Shown: positions 9,429 through 19,782, counted from the stretch's first letter. The stretch: DNA of 64,000 nucleotides from Microbulbifer agarilyticus (GCF_019800665.1 NZ_JAHVKO010000001.1:744001-808000), one strand, 5' to 3'. The notes: generated by a model from the sequence alone, not told the origin. A program made the numbers and translations.

Positions 9429-10775
9429 TTGGTTGACGTTTTGCAGATCATTTCCCTGCCCTATTCCCGAAATCTCGGCGCCGCCTTCGCTGCGCTTGGT
9501 GACCTGCCCTGCCCGGTCTGGCTGGATTCGGGGCAACCCCGCGCCAGTGGCGGACGGTTTGACATTATTAGCGCGGATCCCATCGCATCGCTGACTCTGA
9601 ATGCAGACGACCCGGCCCCCTTCACGGCACTGGATGATTTGCTCTGCGAACTGGCGCCACAGGAAGTGGACCAGCAAATCCCCTTCTGTGGCGGCGCCAT
9701 CGGCTTTGCCGGCTACGAGCTGGGTAACAACTGTAATTTCTTGCGGCCGGATCTGCGGCCAACCCCCTTGCCGGCAGGTGCATTTGGCCTGTACAGCTGG
9801 GCGCTGATCGTCGACCACCAGTTGCGCGCAAGCCATCTGGTTTTCCATCCCGCGTGTACGCGCTACCAAAAACAGGACCTGCAACAGCGCTTTGAAGCCG
9901 TTGACTGGGAAAAGCCTGCGCCAAATCTCGATTCGTTCAGGCTCACGACACCATTCCAGCATGAATATGACGCAGGGGAATACGCACGACGTATCGAATC
10001 GATCCTCGATTACATCCGTGCCGGTGACATCTATCAGGCTAACTTCACCCAACGCTTTCATGCCACCTGCGAGGGCGACCCGCTAACCGCGTATCTGGCG
10101 TTACGGGAAGTCGCCGCAGGACCATTTTCGGCGTACCTCTCTCTTCCCGAAGGTCAGTTGCTTAGCCTTTCGCCCGAACGCTTTATCCTGGCTGACGGCC
10201 GCTTCCTGCAGACGGAACCCATCAAAGGAACGGTACCGCGTGGAGAGACCCCCGCCGAAGATGCGGCACTGGCGCAACAATTGCGGGACAGCCCCAAAGA
10301 CCGCGCCGAGAATCTGATGATTGTGGACCTGCTGCGAAATGACTTTGGCAAAGTCTGTGAGCGCGGCAGCGTGCGGGTGCCAAACCTGTTCGAGCTGCAG
10401 AGTTTTGCCAACGTGCATCACCTGGTGAGCACCATCAACGGGCAGCTGCCGCAGGACATCGAGTACTCTGACGTGCTCGCAGCATGCTTCCCCGGTGGCT
10501 CAATTACCGGTGCCCCCAAGCGCCGCGCCATGCAGATTATTCGCGAACTCGAGGACAGCCCCCGTGGTGCCTACTGCGGCAGCATTGGTTATCTCAGCAG
10601 CTGTGGGCGCGCGGACACGAATATTGCCATTCGTACCCTTACCGCAAGCAATGGCAAGATCAGTTGTGCCGCCGGTGGCGGGATTGTTGCGGACTCAGAT
10701 CCTGCGGCCGAACATCGCGAGTGTCTGGACAAGGTGCGTATCTTGCTCGACACATTGGAAGACCGCTTTTCCTGA
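9429..10775 (+). CDS. pabB: Aminodeoxychorismate synthase component I
   Basis: A protein of up to 448 residues in the anthranilate synthase I/chorismate-binding family. The C-terminal half contains YIRAGDIYQANFTQRF, SPERFI, EPIKGTVPRG, SITGAPKRRAM and the terminal GGGIVADSDPAAE, typical of PabB. It makes 4-amino-4-deoxychorismate from chorismate with a glutamine amidotransferase partner (PabA/TrpG), which is not in this window; PabC is at 33419-34312. The start is uncertain: no ATG exists, the outermost start is a TTG at 9429, and another in-frame TTG lies at 9441. The only GGAAG (9423-9427) sits 1 base from the first and 13 from the second. Confidence 0.93.
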   Translation: MVDVLQIISLPYSRNLGAAFAALGDLPCPVWLDSGQPRASGGRFDIISADPIASLTLNADDPAPFTALDDLLCELAPQEVDQQIPFCGGAIGFAGYELGNNCNFLRPDLRPTPLPAGAFGLYSWALIVDHQLRASHLVFHPACTRYQKQDLQQRFEAVDWEKPAPNLDSFRLTTPFQHEYDAGEYARRIESILDYIRAGDIYQANFTQRFHATCEGDPLTAYLALREVAAGPFSAYLSLPEGQLLSLSPERFILADGRFLQTEPIKGTVPRGETPAEDAALAQQLRDSPKDRAENLMIVDLLRNDFGKVCERGSVRVPNLFELQSFANVHHLVSTINGQLPQDIEYSDVLAACFPGGSITGAPKRRAMQIIRELEDSPRGAYCGSIGYLSSCGRADTNIAIRTLTASNGKISCAAGGGIVADSDPAAEHRECLDKVRILLDTLEDRFS

Positions 10776-10938
10776 TTACCGCCACCGGTTATAGATCTAT
10801 CGCCCTTCGATATTTCCCACTGTTTCTCTTCTTTGCTAGATTCCGCGCCAATCATTAGATTCACTGGATTTGAGCTGTCCCCGGAACGCGTCAACGAGCA
10901 TGCCGAGGCGACAGCCCTACACAATAAGGCTGTGTTTC

Positions 10939-11220
10939 ATGCGTATTACGCTGGTAAAGAAAATTCTTGCGGATGGCTCCCCATGTGGGAAATGCCGCGA
11001 CGTTGAGCAAAAGCTCAAGGAAAACGACCAGGAAAAGTTTCTGGACGAAACGTTGATTGCCGATGAGCGTGACCCAGAAAGTGCCGGTATGGCGCTGGCC
11101 CAAAAGCTGAATGTCCAGCGAGCGCCATTTTTCGTGGTGGAAGAGGAAGGCAAGGAACCGGAGGTCTACACGGTGTACTTCAAGTTTGCGAAGGAAGTGT
11201 TGGCCAAACTGGCAGCCTGA
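10939..11220 (+). CDS. Small thioredoxin-fold (glutaredoxin-like) CxxC protein
   Basis: A 93-residue protein starting at the ATG at 10939, with AAGG about ten bases upstream. It has a thioredoxin-like layout: DGSPCGKCRDV with a Cys-Gly-Lys-Cys redox pair at residues 16-19, a helical stretch, then VQRAPFFVVE containing the cis-Pro typical of the fold. The length suits a minimal glutaredoxin or thioredoxin-like protein, but the active site is neither WCGPC nor CPYC. The substrate is unknown. It lies between pabB and the convergent cysB; an inverted repeat follows its stop. Confidence 0.72.
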   Translation: MRITLVKKILADGSPCGKCRDVEQKLKENDQEKFLDETLIADERDPESAGMALAQKLNVQRAPFFVVEEEGKEPEVYTVYFKFAKEVLAKLAA

Positions 11221-11231
11221 TTGCGATTGTT

Positions 11232-11258
11232 GCGGCGACCCATTGCCGGTGTCGCCGC
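11232..11258. terminator. Possible hairpin terminator between convergent genes
   Basis: GCGGCGAC (11232-11239) pairs with GTCGCCGC (11251-11258) around an 11-base loop, between the thioredoxin-fold gene and the convergent cysB. No T-tract follows on either strand, so it may be a weak terminator or an RNA 3' stabiliser. Confidence 0.4.
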
Positions 11259-11273
11259 GCCAAGCTTTACGAC

Positions 11274-12284
<1,011 letters not shown>

Positions 12285-12506
12285 CTATCCGATCAGCGGT
12301 AATGTGATCTTTTTTGCGCCAGTAAATGGTTATAAAAACTGTGCAACTATATGCGCGAAAAGCATAGCAGTGAAAGTGATGAGGAGCCAACTAATCGTGA
12401 TAAGGCTAGGGAAAAAGTGAACAAATGGTTACGAAAGGTGACCGAAGGCAAGTGAAATTCGTGTGATTTCTGGGCACCCGGGAAGACCAAGGTGTCGGCT
12501 GACGCG

Positions 12507-13433
12507 CTATTTGCCCTGATTGGCGATACCGTGCGGTACATGCCCGGTGGCGACATGGGCACCAGCGGAAGCGCAGTGCACCGGCTGATCGTCGAAAAAT
12601 ACATCGGCACCGAACGCCCGCAGGAACTCTCCCTTGGGTAGGCCACCAAGAAACATGGACTCATCAATTCGAATATTCCATGCCCGCAGTGTGCGAATCA
12701 CCCGCTCATGTGCGGGCGCGGAACGCGCGGTGACAAGCGCGGTGCGGATTGGACAATCCTCGGGATCGAATTCGGCCTGCAGCTGTTGCAGCGCCTCTAG
12801 GAAGCCCTTGAACGGGCCGCCCTGTAAGGGTTTTTTCGCAGATGCACGCTCTGCATTGGTAAACGCGTCGAGGCCATCGCGCTTGAAGATTTGCTCGGCC
12901 TCGTCGGAAAACAACACCGCATCGCCATCAAACGCAAAGCGCAGTACCTCATCGCCACGCTGGCGTGCGCCGCCCGGGATCAACGTCGCCGCGGCAACGC
13001 CCTGCTCCAGCGCTCTGCGGACATCTTCACCATCGGTCGACAGGAAAAGGTGACAGCCAAACGGAGAGATATAGCGATAGGGACTGCCGCCATTACAAAA
13101 CGCCGCACGGCTTATGCTTAACCCGTAGTGTTCAATCGAATTAAACACGCGCAGGCCGGTATCAGCACTGTTGCGGGATAGCAGTATCACCTCAACCCTG
13201 GGCTCACCGGGCAGCCGCTCGTTGATTTGCAGAAATTTTTCCACGAGAGAAAACGCCTCACCTTTCGGCAAAATATCGTTTTCCCGGTCAATCTGGTAGG
13301 CCGAAAACGCCTCTACGCCCTGCTCTTCGAAAATCTGATGACTCTCGCGCAGGTCAAACAATACCCGCGATGAAATCGCGATGATCAAACGATTGGGATG
13401 GGATTTTCCTGTCGGGTGCTGTGCGCTGGTCAT
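12507..13433 (-). CDS. 5'-nucleotidase (PF06189-type)
   Basis: A 308-residue protein resembling the cytosolic 5'-nucleotidase family PF06189: LIIAISSRVLFDLRESH near residue 16, VILLSRNSADTGLRVF, RYISPFGCHLFLS, FDGDAVLFSDEAE and a C-terminal FFDDQPVHC. Members dephosphorylate nucleoside monophosphates. Its ATG follows GGGAG by five bases and lies 9 bases after the TetR-type gene stop, so the two very likely form one operon and the regulator may control it. Substrate preference is unknown. Confidence 0.85.
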   Translation of the reverse strand: MTSAQHPTGKSHPNRLIIAISSRVLFDLRESHQIFEEQGVEAFSAYQIDRENDILPKGEAFSLVEKFLQINERLPGEPRVEVILLSRNSADTGLRVFNSIEHYGLSISRAAFCNGGSPYRYISPFGCHLFLSTDGEDVRRALEQGVAAATLIPGGARQRGDEVLRFAFDGDAVLFSDEAEQIFKRDGLDAFTNAERASAKKPLQGGPFKGFLEALQQLQAEFDPEDCPIRTALVTARSAPAHERVIRTLRAWNIRIDESMFLGGLPKGEFLRAFGADVFFDDQPVHCASAGAHVATGHVPHGIANQGK

Positions 13434-13442
13434 TTGAACTCC

Positions 13443-14129
13443 CTACGGAGCCTCAATATCGTCGAGGCCCGATGGCCGTTCATCGTTACGATGCGGCTCA
13501 AGCAGAACCATCAGCATGTTAAGTAAGTCTTCGCGGGTCCGCTCCGAACGGACACCCGCCTGATTCACCACAACCAGCAGCATGGCATGGCAGGTTTCCA
13601 GCGTGGCGCGCGCCAGGCGATTAGACTCGTTTGGCGGACAGGTAAAGCCGAGTCGACTAAACATCCGCATCAGATGATTGATTACCAGCTCGTCATGACG
13701 CTCATCCAGCTCATGCAGTTCCGGTACGCCCCACATGGCCTGAACCAACGGCAACAGACCGCGCTGTTCGCGGTACACGGATAGCCAACGGGACAAGAGT
13801 TCGTCGAGGAATTCACGCAGGCTGAGACGTTCGAGGTGGCTTGCAGCGAGCTCGTTCAGACGCTCGGTAAGGCTGGCGAGCCACTGCTCTCCCATCGCAT
13901 AGAGGATCGCATGCTTATTGGGAAAGTAGTGATATACGGAACCAACGGAAACACCAAGCTCCTTGGCGATCAGAATGGTAGTGAGGTCGTTCAGGCCGAC
14001 CCGTTCGAGCAAATAGCCGGTGGTGTCCAGAATCTGACGGGCGCGCTCGCGTGCCCTCGCCTGAACGGGCTCTCGGCGCGGTGACAACTGGTTTCTACGG
14101 CGTTGATTGTCTGAGCTGGACACTTCCAT
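13443..14129 (-). CDS. TetR-family transcriptional regulator
   Basis: A 228-residue protein with a TetR-type N-terminal DNA-binding domain: RARQILDTTGYLLERVGLND, then TILIAKELGVSVGSVYHYF around residues 51-69. The C-terminal ligand domain is helical and unrecognised. It is the first gene of a probable two-gene unit with the 5'-nucleotidase 9 bases downstream. A TonB-dependent receptor lies upstream on the same strand behind a terminator, and that receptor's promoter carries an inverted repeat suited to a TetR dimer (16684-16713); a link is inferred, not shown. The GGGAAG abutting the ATG is too close for an ideal ribosome site. Confidence 0.88.
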   Translation of the reverse strand: MEVSSSDNQRRRNQLSPRREPVQARARERARQILDTTGYLLERVGLNDLTTILIAKELGVSVGSVYHYFPNKHAILYAMGEQWLASLTERLNELAASHLERLSLREFLDELLSRWLSVYREQRGLLPLVQAMWGVPELHELDERHDELVINHLMRMFSRLGFTCPPNESNRLARATLETCHAMLLVVVNQAGVRSERTREDLLNMLMVLLEPHRNDERPSGLDDIEAP

Positions 14130-14180
14130 CTTCCCTGCTACTGAACGTGCTTTTTAACACAATTAGCCAAACCACTCACC

Positions 14181-14210
14181 AAAAAAAAGGCCGGCATTTC
14201 TGCCGACCTT
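14181..14210 (-). terminator. Rho-independent terminator of the TonB receptor gene
   Basis: A 10-bp stem with one mismatch (14187-14196 with 14201-14210, around TTTC). On the minus strand it is followed by eight T residues. It sits 35 bases past the receptor stop codon and upstream of the TetR gene. Confidence 0.9.
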
Positions 14211-14244
14211 TTATTCCCATCCTGTGAGACGCGAATGGAATCGA

Positions 14245-16608
14245 TTAGAAGCGGTAATCCATGTTGACCCCAACAACGCGACCACGCGAGGGATCGGTCT
14301 TGGTGGCCGGCAGGTTATACAGCGCATCTGCGTAACCCCAGTGGTAGAACTCTTCGCCGGTCACGTTCTCGGCGTAGATACCAGCGGTCCAGTTCTCTGC
14401 CGGAGAAGTCAGGGCTACACGCAGGTTCACCACGTTGCGGGCATCCAGCTTCACCGCTTCGGTGTTTTCCAGCTCGGACCACTGTTCACCGGTGTAGGTG
14501 TATTCACTGGAATAAGACAGCTCACCGAAGCCGGTTGCCTGGGTGTACGTCAGCACGGTGGCGGAGGAGAACTTCGGAGAGAAGGCCATCTCGTTGCCGT
14601 TACACGCATCACACAGTTCTTCCGGCGCACCATTGAACTCGGTGTCGAGCAGTGCTGCACCGAAGTACAGATCCAGGTTGTCGGTGATCAGCCAGCGCGC
14701 GTCCACTTCCAGGCCGCGACCTTCAGATTCACCCACGTTGCGGGTGATCGCTGCCGCACCTACCCAGAATGCCTGCTGCATGTCTTCATAGGTGTACTGG
14801 AACGCGGCGGCGTTCAGGGCCAGGCGGTTGTCCAGCAAGCGAGCTTTCACACCCAGCTCGTAGGACAGCACGGTTTCCTCGTCGAACTTGCTCGGCTCGG
14901 CGTTGCCGGCGTTGACCTCGTAACCCTGCTCCCACAGCCAGTCAGCCTGGCTCTCGTAGGTGTCGCCGTACGCCGGGTCGGTAATGTTGTAGGACAGGTA
15001 GTCGAAACCACCGGACTTGTAGCCGGTTGCAACGCTGGCGTAGGTGGTCAGCTCGTCGCTCAGCTCGTGGGTCAGGGTTGCACGGCCGGACACGTTGCTC
15101 CAGGTGTTGTCTCCGGTAATACCATCCTCATCGGTATACATGGCCTGGTAGTTCCAGCCACCAGTCCAGGTTTCCGGCCACGGAGAAACTACGGTGTAGG
15201 TCTTCTGGTCTTCGGTGTAACGCACACCCAGGCCAAGCGTGGTTGCTTCGGTGATATCGAAGGTGGTGTTGGCAAATACACCCCAGCCCTTGTAGTCACC
15301 GAGGGTGTCGGCGGCTTCGATGGACAGGTTGTCGGTGGCGTACTCCCACGGCTCGCCTTCGAAGCCAAAGGCTTCATCGAGCACGTCCTGCGGCAGTGCA
15401 TCACAGGTTACAAAACTGTCGAGGCCCTCTTCCCACTCGTCCGCGTAGATACCGTCACAGATGAAGTCTTCGTTATCGATACCGGCAAAATCCGCATCCA
15501 CTTCTTCCTGGTAGTAGGAAGCACCCAGAACATAATTGAACGGACCGCTGCTGTTGGAAGCGATACGGAATTCCTGGCTGAAGAAATCGCCAGTCTGCTC
15601 GCGGGTATAGGTATCGATCGGGTACGGGGTACCGTCGAAGTCCTCGCGGTAGGAGTAGTTGTGGGACTTGTAACCGGTAATGGAAGTGAGGGTGTTACCA
15701 CCGGCGAGCTCGTGCTCCACGGTGAGGACCACGTCGGCGATCTCAGACTTGTCGAGACCATCCACGTCGTTGTACACCTCGTCGTAGGCACCTTCCGGAA
15801 TGTCGTAGTTGTAACCGGCATCGTTGTCGAAGGCGCGATAAATGGAGCCATCGCTCTCGCGGTCTTCGTACTGCGCCAGCAGGGTCACCGTGGTGGCCTC
15901 GGAGGCTTCGTATACCGCGGTGATACGCGCGGCGTTCAGCTCGCTGGCGCCCAGGTCGCTACCGGTAGTGAGGTTCTTAACGTGACCGTCTTCAGAGAAG
16001 TGCTTACCGGCGATACGCACGGAAAAGTCTTCGGTTACCGGAACATCGACACCACCTTCCAGTTCGGTGCGACCGTACTGGCCGGCACCCACGGAGATAT
16101 CGCCAGCAAAGGCTTCACCAGGCTTCTTGGAAACCATGGAGATAGCACCGGAAGCGGTATTGCGGCCGAACAGGGTGCCCTGCGGGCCCTTGATCACTTC
16201 CACGCGCTCGAGGTCATACATGCTTGGAGTGGCACCGGTGCGGCTCTGGTACACACCGTCGAGGAAAATACCCAGCGCCGGATCACTTCCGCTACCGAAG
16301 CTGTTGTTGTTGACACCGCGCACGGAGACGGAGTCAAAGTAGGAGTCGTTGGTCTCGCCGGAGATGCCCGGGGTAAGGGCAAACAAGTCCTTAAAGTCGC
16401 TCAGGTTGCTGTTCTTAACGGTTTCGCCAGTGAATGCGGTGACCGCTGCGGGAACGTCTTTCAGGGACTCTGCACGCATCTGTGCAGTTACCGTTACTTC
16501 TTCAATCTCTGCGGCCACCGCGCCGGCACCGACAGTGAAAACTACTGCGCCGATGGTAGAGGAAAGCAGGTTCTTTTTGGCCATGAAAGACCGGTCTGAT
16601 AGCGTCAT
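14245..16608 (-). CDS. TonB-dependent outer-membrane receptor
   Basis: A 787-residue protein when started at the ATG at 16608, which has GGGGAG five bases upstream; ATG 16584 is an alternative. A signal peptide (KKNLLSSTIGAVVFTVGAGAVAAE) is followed by a TonB box-like EEVTVTAQ and the plug domain (VPAAVTAFTGETVKN; KGPQGTLFGRNTASGAIS). The rest alternates in short beta strands and ends in aromatic NMDYRF, as in a 22-stranded barrel. Family knowledge: ligands bind outside and are imported with TonB energy. The YQSRTGATPSMYDLERVEV segment recalls receptors used for organic substrates in sphingomonads and Cellvibrionales, but the ligand is not identifiable. A promoter with an overlapping inverted repeat lies at 16684-16722. 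Confidence 0.93.
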   Translation of the reverse strand: MTLSDRSFMAKKNLLSSTIGAVVFTVGAGAVAAEIEEVTVTAQMRAESLKDVPAAVTAFTGETVKNSNLSDFKDLFALTPGISGETNDSYFDSVSVRGVNNNSFGSGSDPALGIFLDGVYQSRTGATPSMYDLERVEVIKGPQGTLFGRNTASGAISMVSKKPGEAFAGDISVGAGQYGRTELEGGVDVPVTEDFSVRIAGKHFSEDGHVKNLTTGSDLGASELNAARITAVYEASEATTVTLLAQYEDRESDGSIYRAFDNDAGYNYDIPEGAYDEVYNDVDGLDKSEIADVVLTVEHELAGGNTLTSITGYKSHNYSYREDFDGTPYPIDTYTREQTGDFFSQEFRIASNSSGPFNYVLGASYYQEEVDADFAGIDNEDFICDGIYADEWEEGLDSFVTCDALPQDVLDEAFGFEGEPWEYATDNLSIEAADTLGDYKGWGVFANTTFDITEATTLGLGVRYTEDQKTYTVVSPWPETWTGGWNYQAMYTDEDGITGDNTWSNVSGRATLTHELSDELTTYASVATGYKSGGFDYLSYNITDPAYGDTYESQADWLWEQGYEVNAGNAEPSKFDEETVLSYELGVKARLLDNRLALNAAAFQYTYEDMQQAFWVGAAAITRNVGESEGRGLEVDARWLITDNLDLYFGAALLDTEFNGAPEELCDACNGNEMAFSPKFSSATVLTYTQATGFGELSYSSEYTYTGEQWSELENTEAVKLDARNVVNLRVALTSPAENWTAGIYAENVTGEEFYHWGYADALYNLPATKTDPSRGRVVGVNMDYRF

Positions 16609-16683
16609 CGTTACTCCCCGTGGGTTATTTTTGTCGGGTTTGTGCCCATAGATACCGCTCGGACGGACCCAGTGCTTGTAAAC

Positions 16684-16722
16684 TGATCGGTCTGTTATTT
16701 CATAAACCGAACAATTCTTCAA
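16684..16722 (-). promoter_or_regulatory. Receptor promoter with overlapping inverted-repeat operator
   Basis: Minus-strand -35 TTGAAG (16722-16717) and -10 AATAAC (16699-16694) are separated by 17 bases. Overlapping the spacer and -10 is an inverted repeat, TGATCGGTCTGT (16684-16695) and ATAAACCGAACA (16702-16713), matching at 9 of 12 positions around a 6-base centre. This size and placement suit repression by a TetR-type dimer. Confidence 0.6.
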
Positions 16723-16817
16723 CTTTTATTTGTACCCGCACCCTGCCGAAGCATGGCAATAACGACACAGGATTTTCGCTGTGCCGCACGGCCACAAAGC
16801 AAAGAAATCGAGTAAGT

Positions 16818-18125
16818 CTACCGGCCCAGCTTGTCCATCATGCTGTAGTACAGCATGCCCGCGACAAGCCCAGGCCAACGCAGCAAGGTACCACCCGGGA
16901 ACCTTGGCGTCGGAATGCGCGACAATATATCAAATCTCTCCTCCGTTCCGGCAATAACTTCCGAAAGAATTTTGCCGGCGAAGGTAGCCGTGGGAACACC
17001 GTGACCGGAATACCCCTGGCTGTAGTACACATTTGGCTCCAGACGGCCGATGCTCGGCATCCGGTTCATGGTGATGGCAAGGGTACCGCCCCACCCGTAA
17101 TCGATACGGGTATCCGCAAGCTGCGGGTAGATTTCCAGCATGTACTTACGCACGAACGCCCTGATGTCCTGAGGGAAGCGCGACGTGTAGTTTTCTCCAC
17201 CGCCAAACACCAACCGGTTATCACCGGACAGCTTCCAATAATTGATCACAAACAGGGTGTCCTGTAGCGCGTAGTCGTTCGCTATCAATTCCTGTGCCAA
17301 CCCATCGCTCAGTGGCTCGGTGGCAAGCACAAAGTTGTTGATGGGCATGATGCGTCCGGCCATGCGAGGCTCTAGGCCACCAAGGTAACCGTTGCAGGCC
17401 AGCACCACATTCTTGGCATATACCCGTCCACCGGAGGTGCTGACTACGCAGGGGTTGCCGCCGTGATAACTGGTTACGCGACTGTGCTCATAAAATTGCA
17501 CACCCGCCGCGGCCGCTGCATCGGCGAGACCGAGGGCGAAATTCAATGGATGCAGATGCAGTGACCCGCTATCTACCTGGCCGCCGTAAAACCGTTCAGA
17601 TCCCACCAGCTCGCCGACCTCGTGGCGGTCTGCATAGCGGATCTGCTCATAGCCGTAGCGTTCATTCAGCAGGTCAACTTCGGATTTCAGCTCGTCATCG
17701 TGACTCTCTTTGGCCGCGAGGTGCATGATGCCCCGTTTTAGGTCACATTTGATGTCGTGCTTGTTAATCAGTGACTCGACCAGCTGCACGGCCTCAACGC
17801 CCATATCCCAGAGGACCTTGGCCGTATCGAGACCGAGCATCTTCTCCAGGTCTTCCTGACCCTTGCGCTGCCCTACTCCCACGTGGCCTCCGTTGCGGCC
17901 GGAGGCGCCCCAGCCAATACGTTCGGCCTCGAGCACGACGACTTTGTAGCCGCGCTCGGCAAGGTGCAACGCAGACGAAAGCCCGGTATAGCCTGCACCA
18001 ATAATGCACACATCGGCCTCTACATCACCCTGCAAGCGCGGATGGTCACTTGTGGGATTGGCGCTGGCAGCGTAATAGGAATCGGTATGGCCGAGCAGCT
18101 TTGAAACGCTTCCGCTAGCGGTCAT
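16818..18125 (-). CDS. puuB: FAD-dependent amine oxidase, gamma-glutamylputrescine oxidase type
   Basis: A 435-residue DAO-fold flavoprotein. The FAD-binding CIIGAGYTGLSSALHLAE holds GAGYTG at 43-48, followed by VVVLEAERIGWGASGRNGGH, which is characteristic of the PuuB/OrdL group. Near the C-terminus GGTLAITMNRMPSIGRL and YYSQGYSGHGV fit the same family. PuuB oxidises gamma-glutamylputrescine to the aldehyde, releasing peroxide and ammonia, in polyamine breakdown. The divergent neighbour is a PuuA-type ligase, which makes the substrate. Duplicated operator-like sites lie between the two genes at 18246-18285. Confidence 0.87.
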   Translation of the reverse strand: MTASGSVSKLLGHTDSYYAASANPTSDHPRLQGDVEADVCIIGAGYTGLSSALHLAERGYKVVVLEAERIGWGASGRNGGHVGVGQRKGQEDLEKMLGLDTAKVLWDMGVEAVQLVESLINKHDIKCDLKRGIMHLAAKESHDDELKSEVDLLNERYGYEQIRYADRHEVGELVGSERFYGGQVDSGSLHLHPLNFALGLADAAAAAGVQFYEHSRVTSYHGGNPCVVSTSGGRVYAKNVVLACNGYLGGLEPRMAGRIMPINNFVLATEPLSDGLAQELIANDYALQDTLFVINYWKLSGDNRLVFGGGENYTSRFPQDIRAFVRKYMLEIYPQLADTRIDYGWGGTLAITMNRMPSIGRLEPNVYYSQGYSGHGVPTATFAGKILSEVIAGTEERFDILSRIPTPRFPGGTLLRWPGLVAGMLYYSMMDKLGR

Positions 18126-18245
18126 GAAGGATCTCCAAAGTCAATTAGACGCAACTGGTTCTGTCTTGCACCCGGGCATTATTAAGGACATAGCCCCATT
18201 ACTAACCACCTGGCGGTTGCGCTGGCGGAAACCCTGCAAAACAAA

Positions 18246-18285
18246 ACCGAATCATTATTCGGTATTTCTTGAATGATAATTCGGT
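18246..18285. promoter_or_regulatory. Duplicated palindromic operator between puuB and puuA
   Basis: ACCGAATCATTATTCGGT (18246-18263) has perfect 7-base inverted arms. A degenerate second copy, CTTGAATGATAATTCGGT (18268-18285), keeps GAAT-n4-ATTCGGT. The copies are offset by exactly 22 bases, about two helical turns, so two dimers would bind on one face. The sites sit in the 302-base spacer of the divergent polyamine genes, which suits a common local repressor such as PuuR. The regulator is not encoded next door. Confidence 0.7.
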
Positions 18286-18427
18286 TTTTTGTCATAATCA
18301 AAGCCCTGGCGAGAAAAATTGTTGTACGCCGGCTGCCAAACCTTCGCTCACCATAAGAATCTACGCTAATGTTTTGGCGAATTTGGCAAGATACCTATAA
18401 ACAAGCCTTCCAATCTCAAGGTGTAAC

Positions 18428-19762
18428 ATGGACAAGATAACCCAGTGGCTCGCGGAACATTCCATCTCCGAAGTCGAGTGCCTGGTACCGGACATGTCTG
18501 GAAATGCACGGGGTAAATTCACCCCTACCGACAAGTTCCTTACCCAAGACAGCCGTCTGCCGGAGAGTATCCTGGTGCAGACCGTAACCGGCGACTACGT
18601 TGACGAGCACAACGAACTGGTCGATCCCGCGGATACTGACATGCTGCTTGTGCCTGACCCAGACTCAATCCGCCTCAACCCTTGGGCAAACGAGCCAACC
18701 GCGCAGATCATCCACGACTGCTACACCCGCGATGGCAAGCCCCATCCGATTAGCACACGTAACATTCTGAAATTTGTTCTGGATAAATACGCTGAGCAGG
18801 GCTGGAAGCCTGTGGTCGCGCCAGAAGTTGAATTCTATCTGGTAAAGAAAAACCTCGACCCCGACGAGAAGCTTTCTGCACCGGTCGGCCGCTCAGGCCG
18901 TACCGAGAAAACCCGTCAATCCTACAGTATTGATGCGGCAAACGAGTACGAGTCCATCATCGAGGACATGTATGACTTCTCGGAGGCCCAGGGCCTGGAC
19001 GTGGACACCCTGATTCACGAATCGGGCACCGCGCAGATGGAAATCAACTTCCTGCATGGCGACCCATTAAAGCTGGCCGACCAGGTATTTACCTTCAAAC
19101 GTACGGTACGTGAAACCGCCCTGCGCCATGGCATCTATGCCACGTTCATGGCAAAGCCCATGGCCGATGAACCTGGCAGTGCATTGCATTTGCACCAAAG
19201 CATTGTGGACGTTAATACCGGCAAGAACATTTTTGTGGACGACGAAGGTGCGGAAAACGAACGCTTCATGCACTTCATCGGCGGCATGCAGAAATATACC
19301 CCGGGATTCATGACGTTCTTTGCGCCCAACGTAAACTCGTACCGTCGTTTCACCAAGGAAAACGCGGCACCGATTAGCCTGCATTGGGGCTACGACAACC
19401 GCACCACAGGCCTGCGCGTACCGGATAGCTCCCCGCAGGCCAAGCGCCTGGAGAACCGCTTCCCCGGTGCGGACTGTAACCCGTACCTGGCAATTGCCAC
19501 GTCGCTCGCCTGCGGCTATCTGGGCATGATGAACAAAATTGAGCCCAGCAAGCCTTATGAAGGTGATTGCTCGGTTGAGCCAATCTCCCTGCCCCGCACC
19601 CAGGAGCACGCGCTTAGCTTAATGGCCGAATGCCCTGAAGCAGTGGAAATGTTCGGCGACACCTTCGTGCGCGCATGGGCGGCAATCAAACGGGATGAGT
19701 ACGAAGAATTCAACCGCGTAATCAGTTCGTGGGAGCGTGAGTTTCTGCTACTGAATGTTTGA
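18428..19762 (+). CDS. puuA: Glutamine synthetase-family ligase, gamma-glutamylputrescine synthetase type
   Basis: A 444-residue protein of the glutamine synthetase superfamily, lacking the adenylylation loop of GlnA and similar to PuuA: VECLVPDMSGNARGKF near residue 16, VVAPEVEFYLV (metal-binding Glu residues), THESGTAQMEINF-like IHESGTAQMEINF, the ATP-site ATFMAKPMADEPGSALHLH, and ENRFPGADCNPYLA. PuuA joins glutamate to putrescine using ATP, the first step of the Puu pathway. Divergence from puuB and the intervening duplicated operator support this role over plain glutamine synthesis. AAGG lies just before the ATG. A strong bidirectional terminator follows. Confidence 0.88.
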   Translation: MDKITQWLAEHSISEVECLVPDMSGNARGKFTPTDKFLTQDSRLPESILVQTVTGDYVDEHNELVDPADTDMLLVPDPDSIRLNPWANEPTAQIIHDCYTRDGKPHPISTRNILKFVLDKYAEQGWKPVVAPEVEFYLVKKNLDPDEKLSAPVGRSGRTEKTRQSYSIDAANEYESIIEDMYDFSEAQGLDVDTLIHESGTAQMEINFLHGDPLKLADQVFTFKRTVRETALRHGIYATFMAKPMADEPGSALHLHQSIVDVNTGKNIFVDDEGAENERFMHFIGGMQKYTPGFMTFFAPNVNSYRRFTKENAAPISLHWGYDNRTTGLRVPDSSPQAKRLENRFPGADCNPYLAIATSLACGYLGMMNKIEPSKPYEGDCSVEPISLPRTQEHALSLMAECPEAVEMFGDTFVRAWAAIKRDEYEEFNRVISSWEREFLLLNV

Positions 19763-19782
19763 TTACATAGTTATGCGCAAAT

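Noticed and set aside
14224..16599. A 791-codon open frame on the plus strand across the TonB receptor gene
   Set aside because: It is antisense to a receptor with clear signal peptide, TonB box and plug. Its translation shows no domain and arises from codon bias on the other strand.
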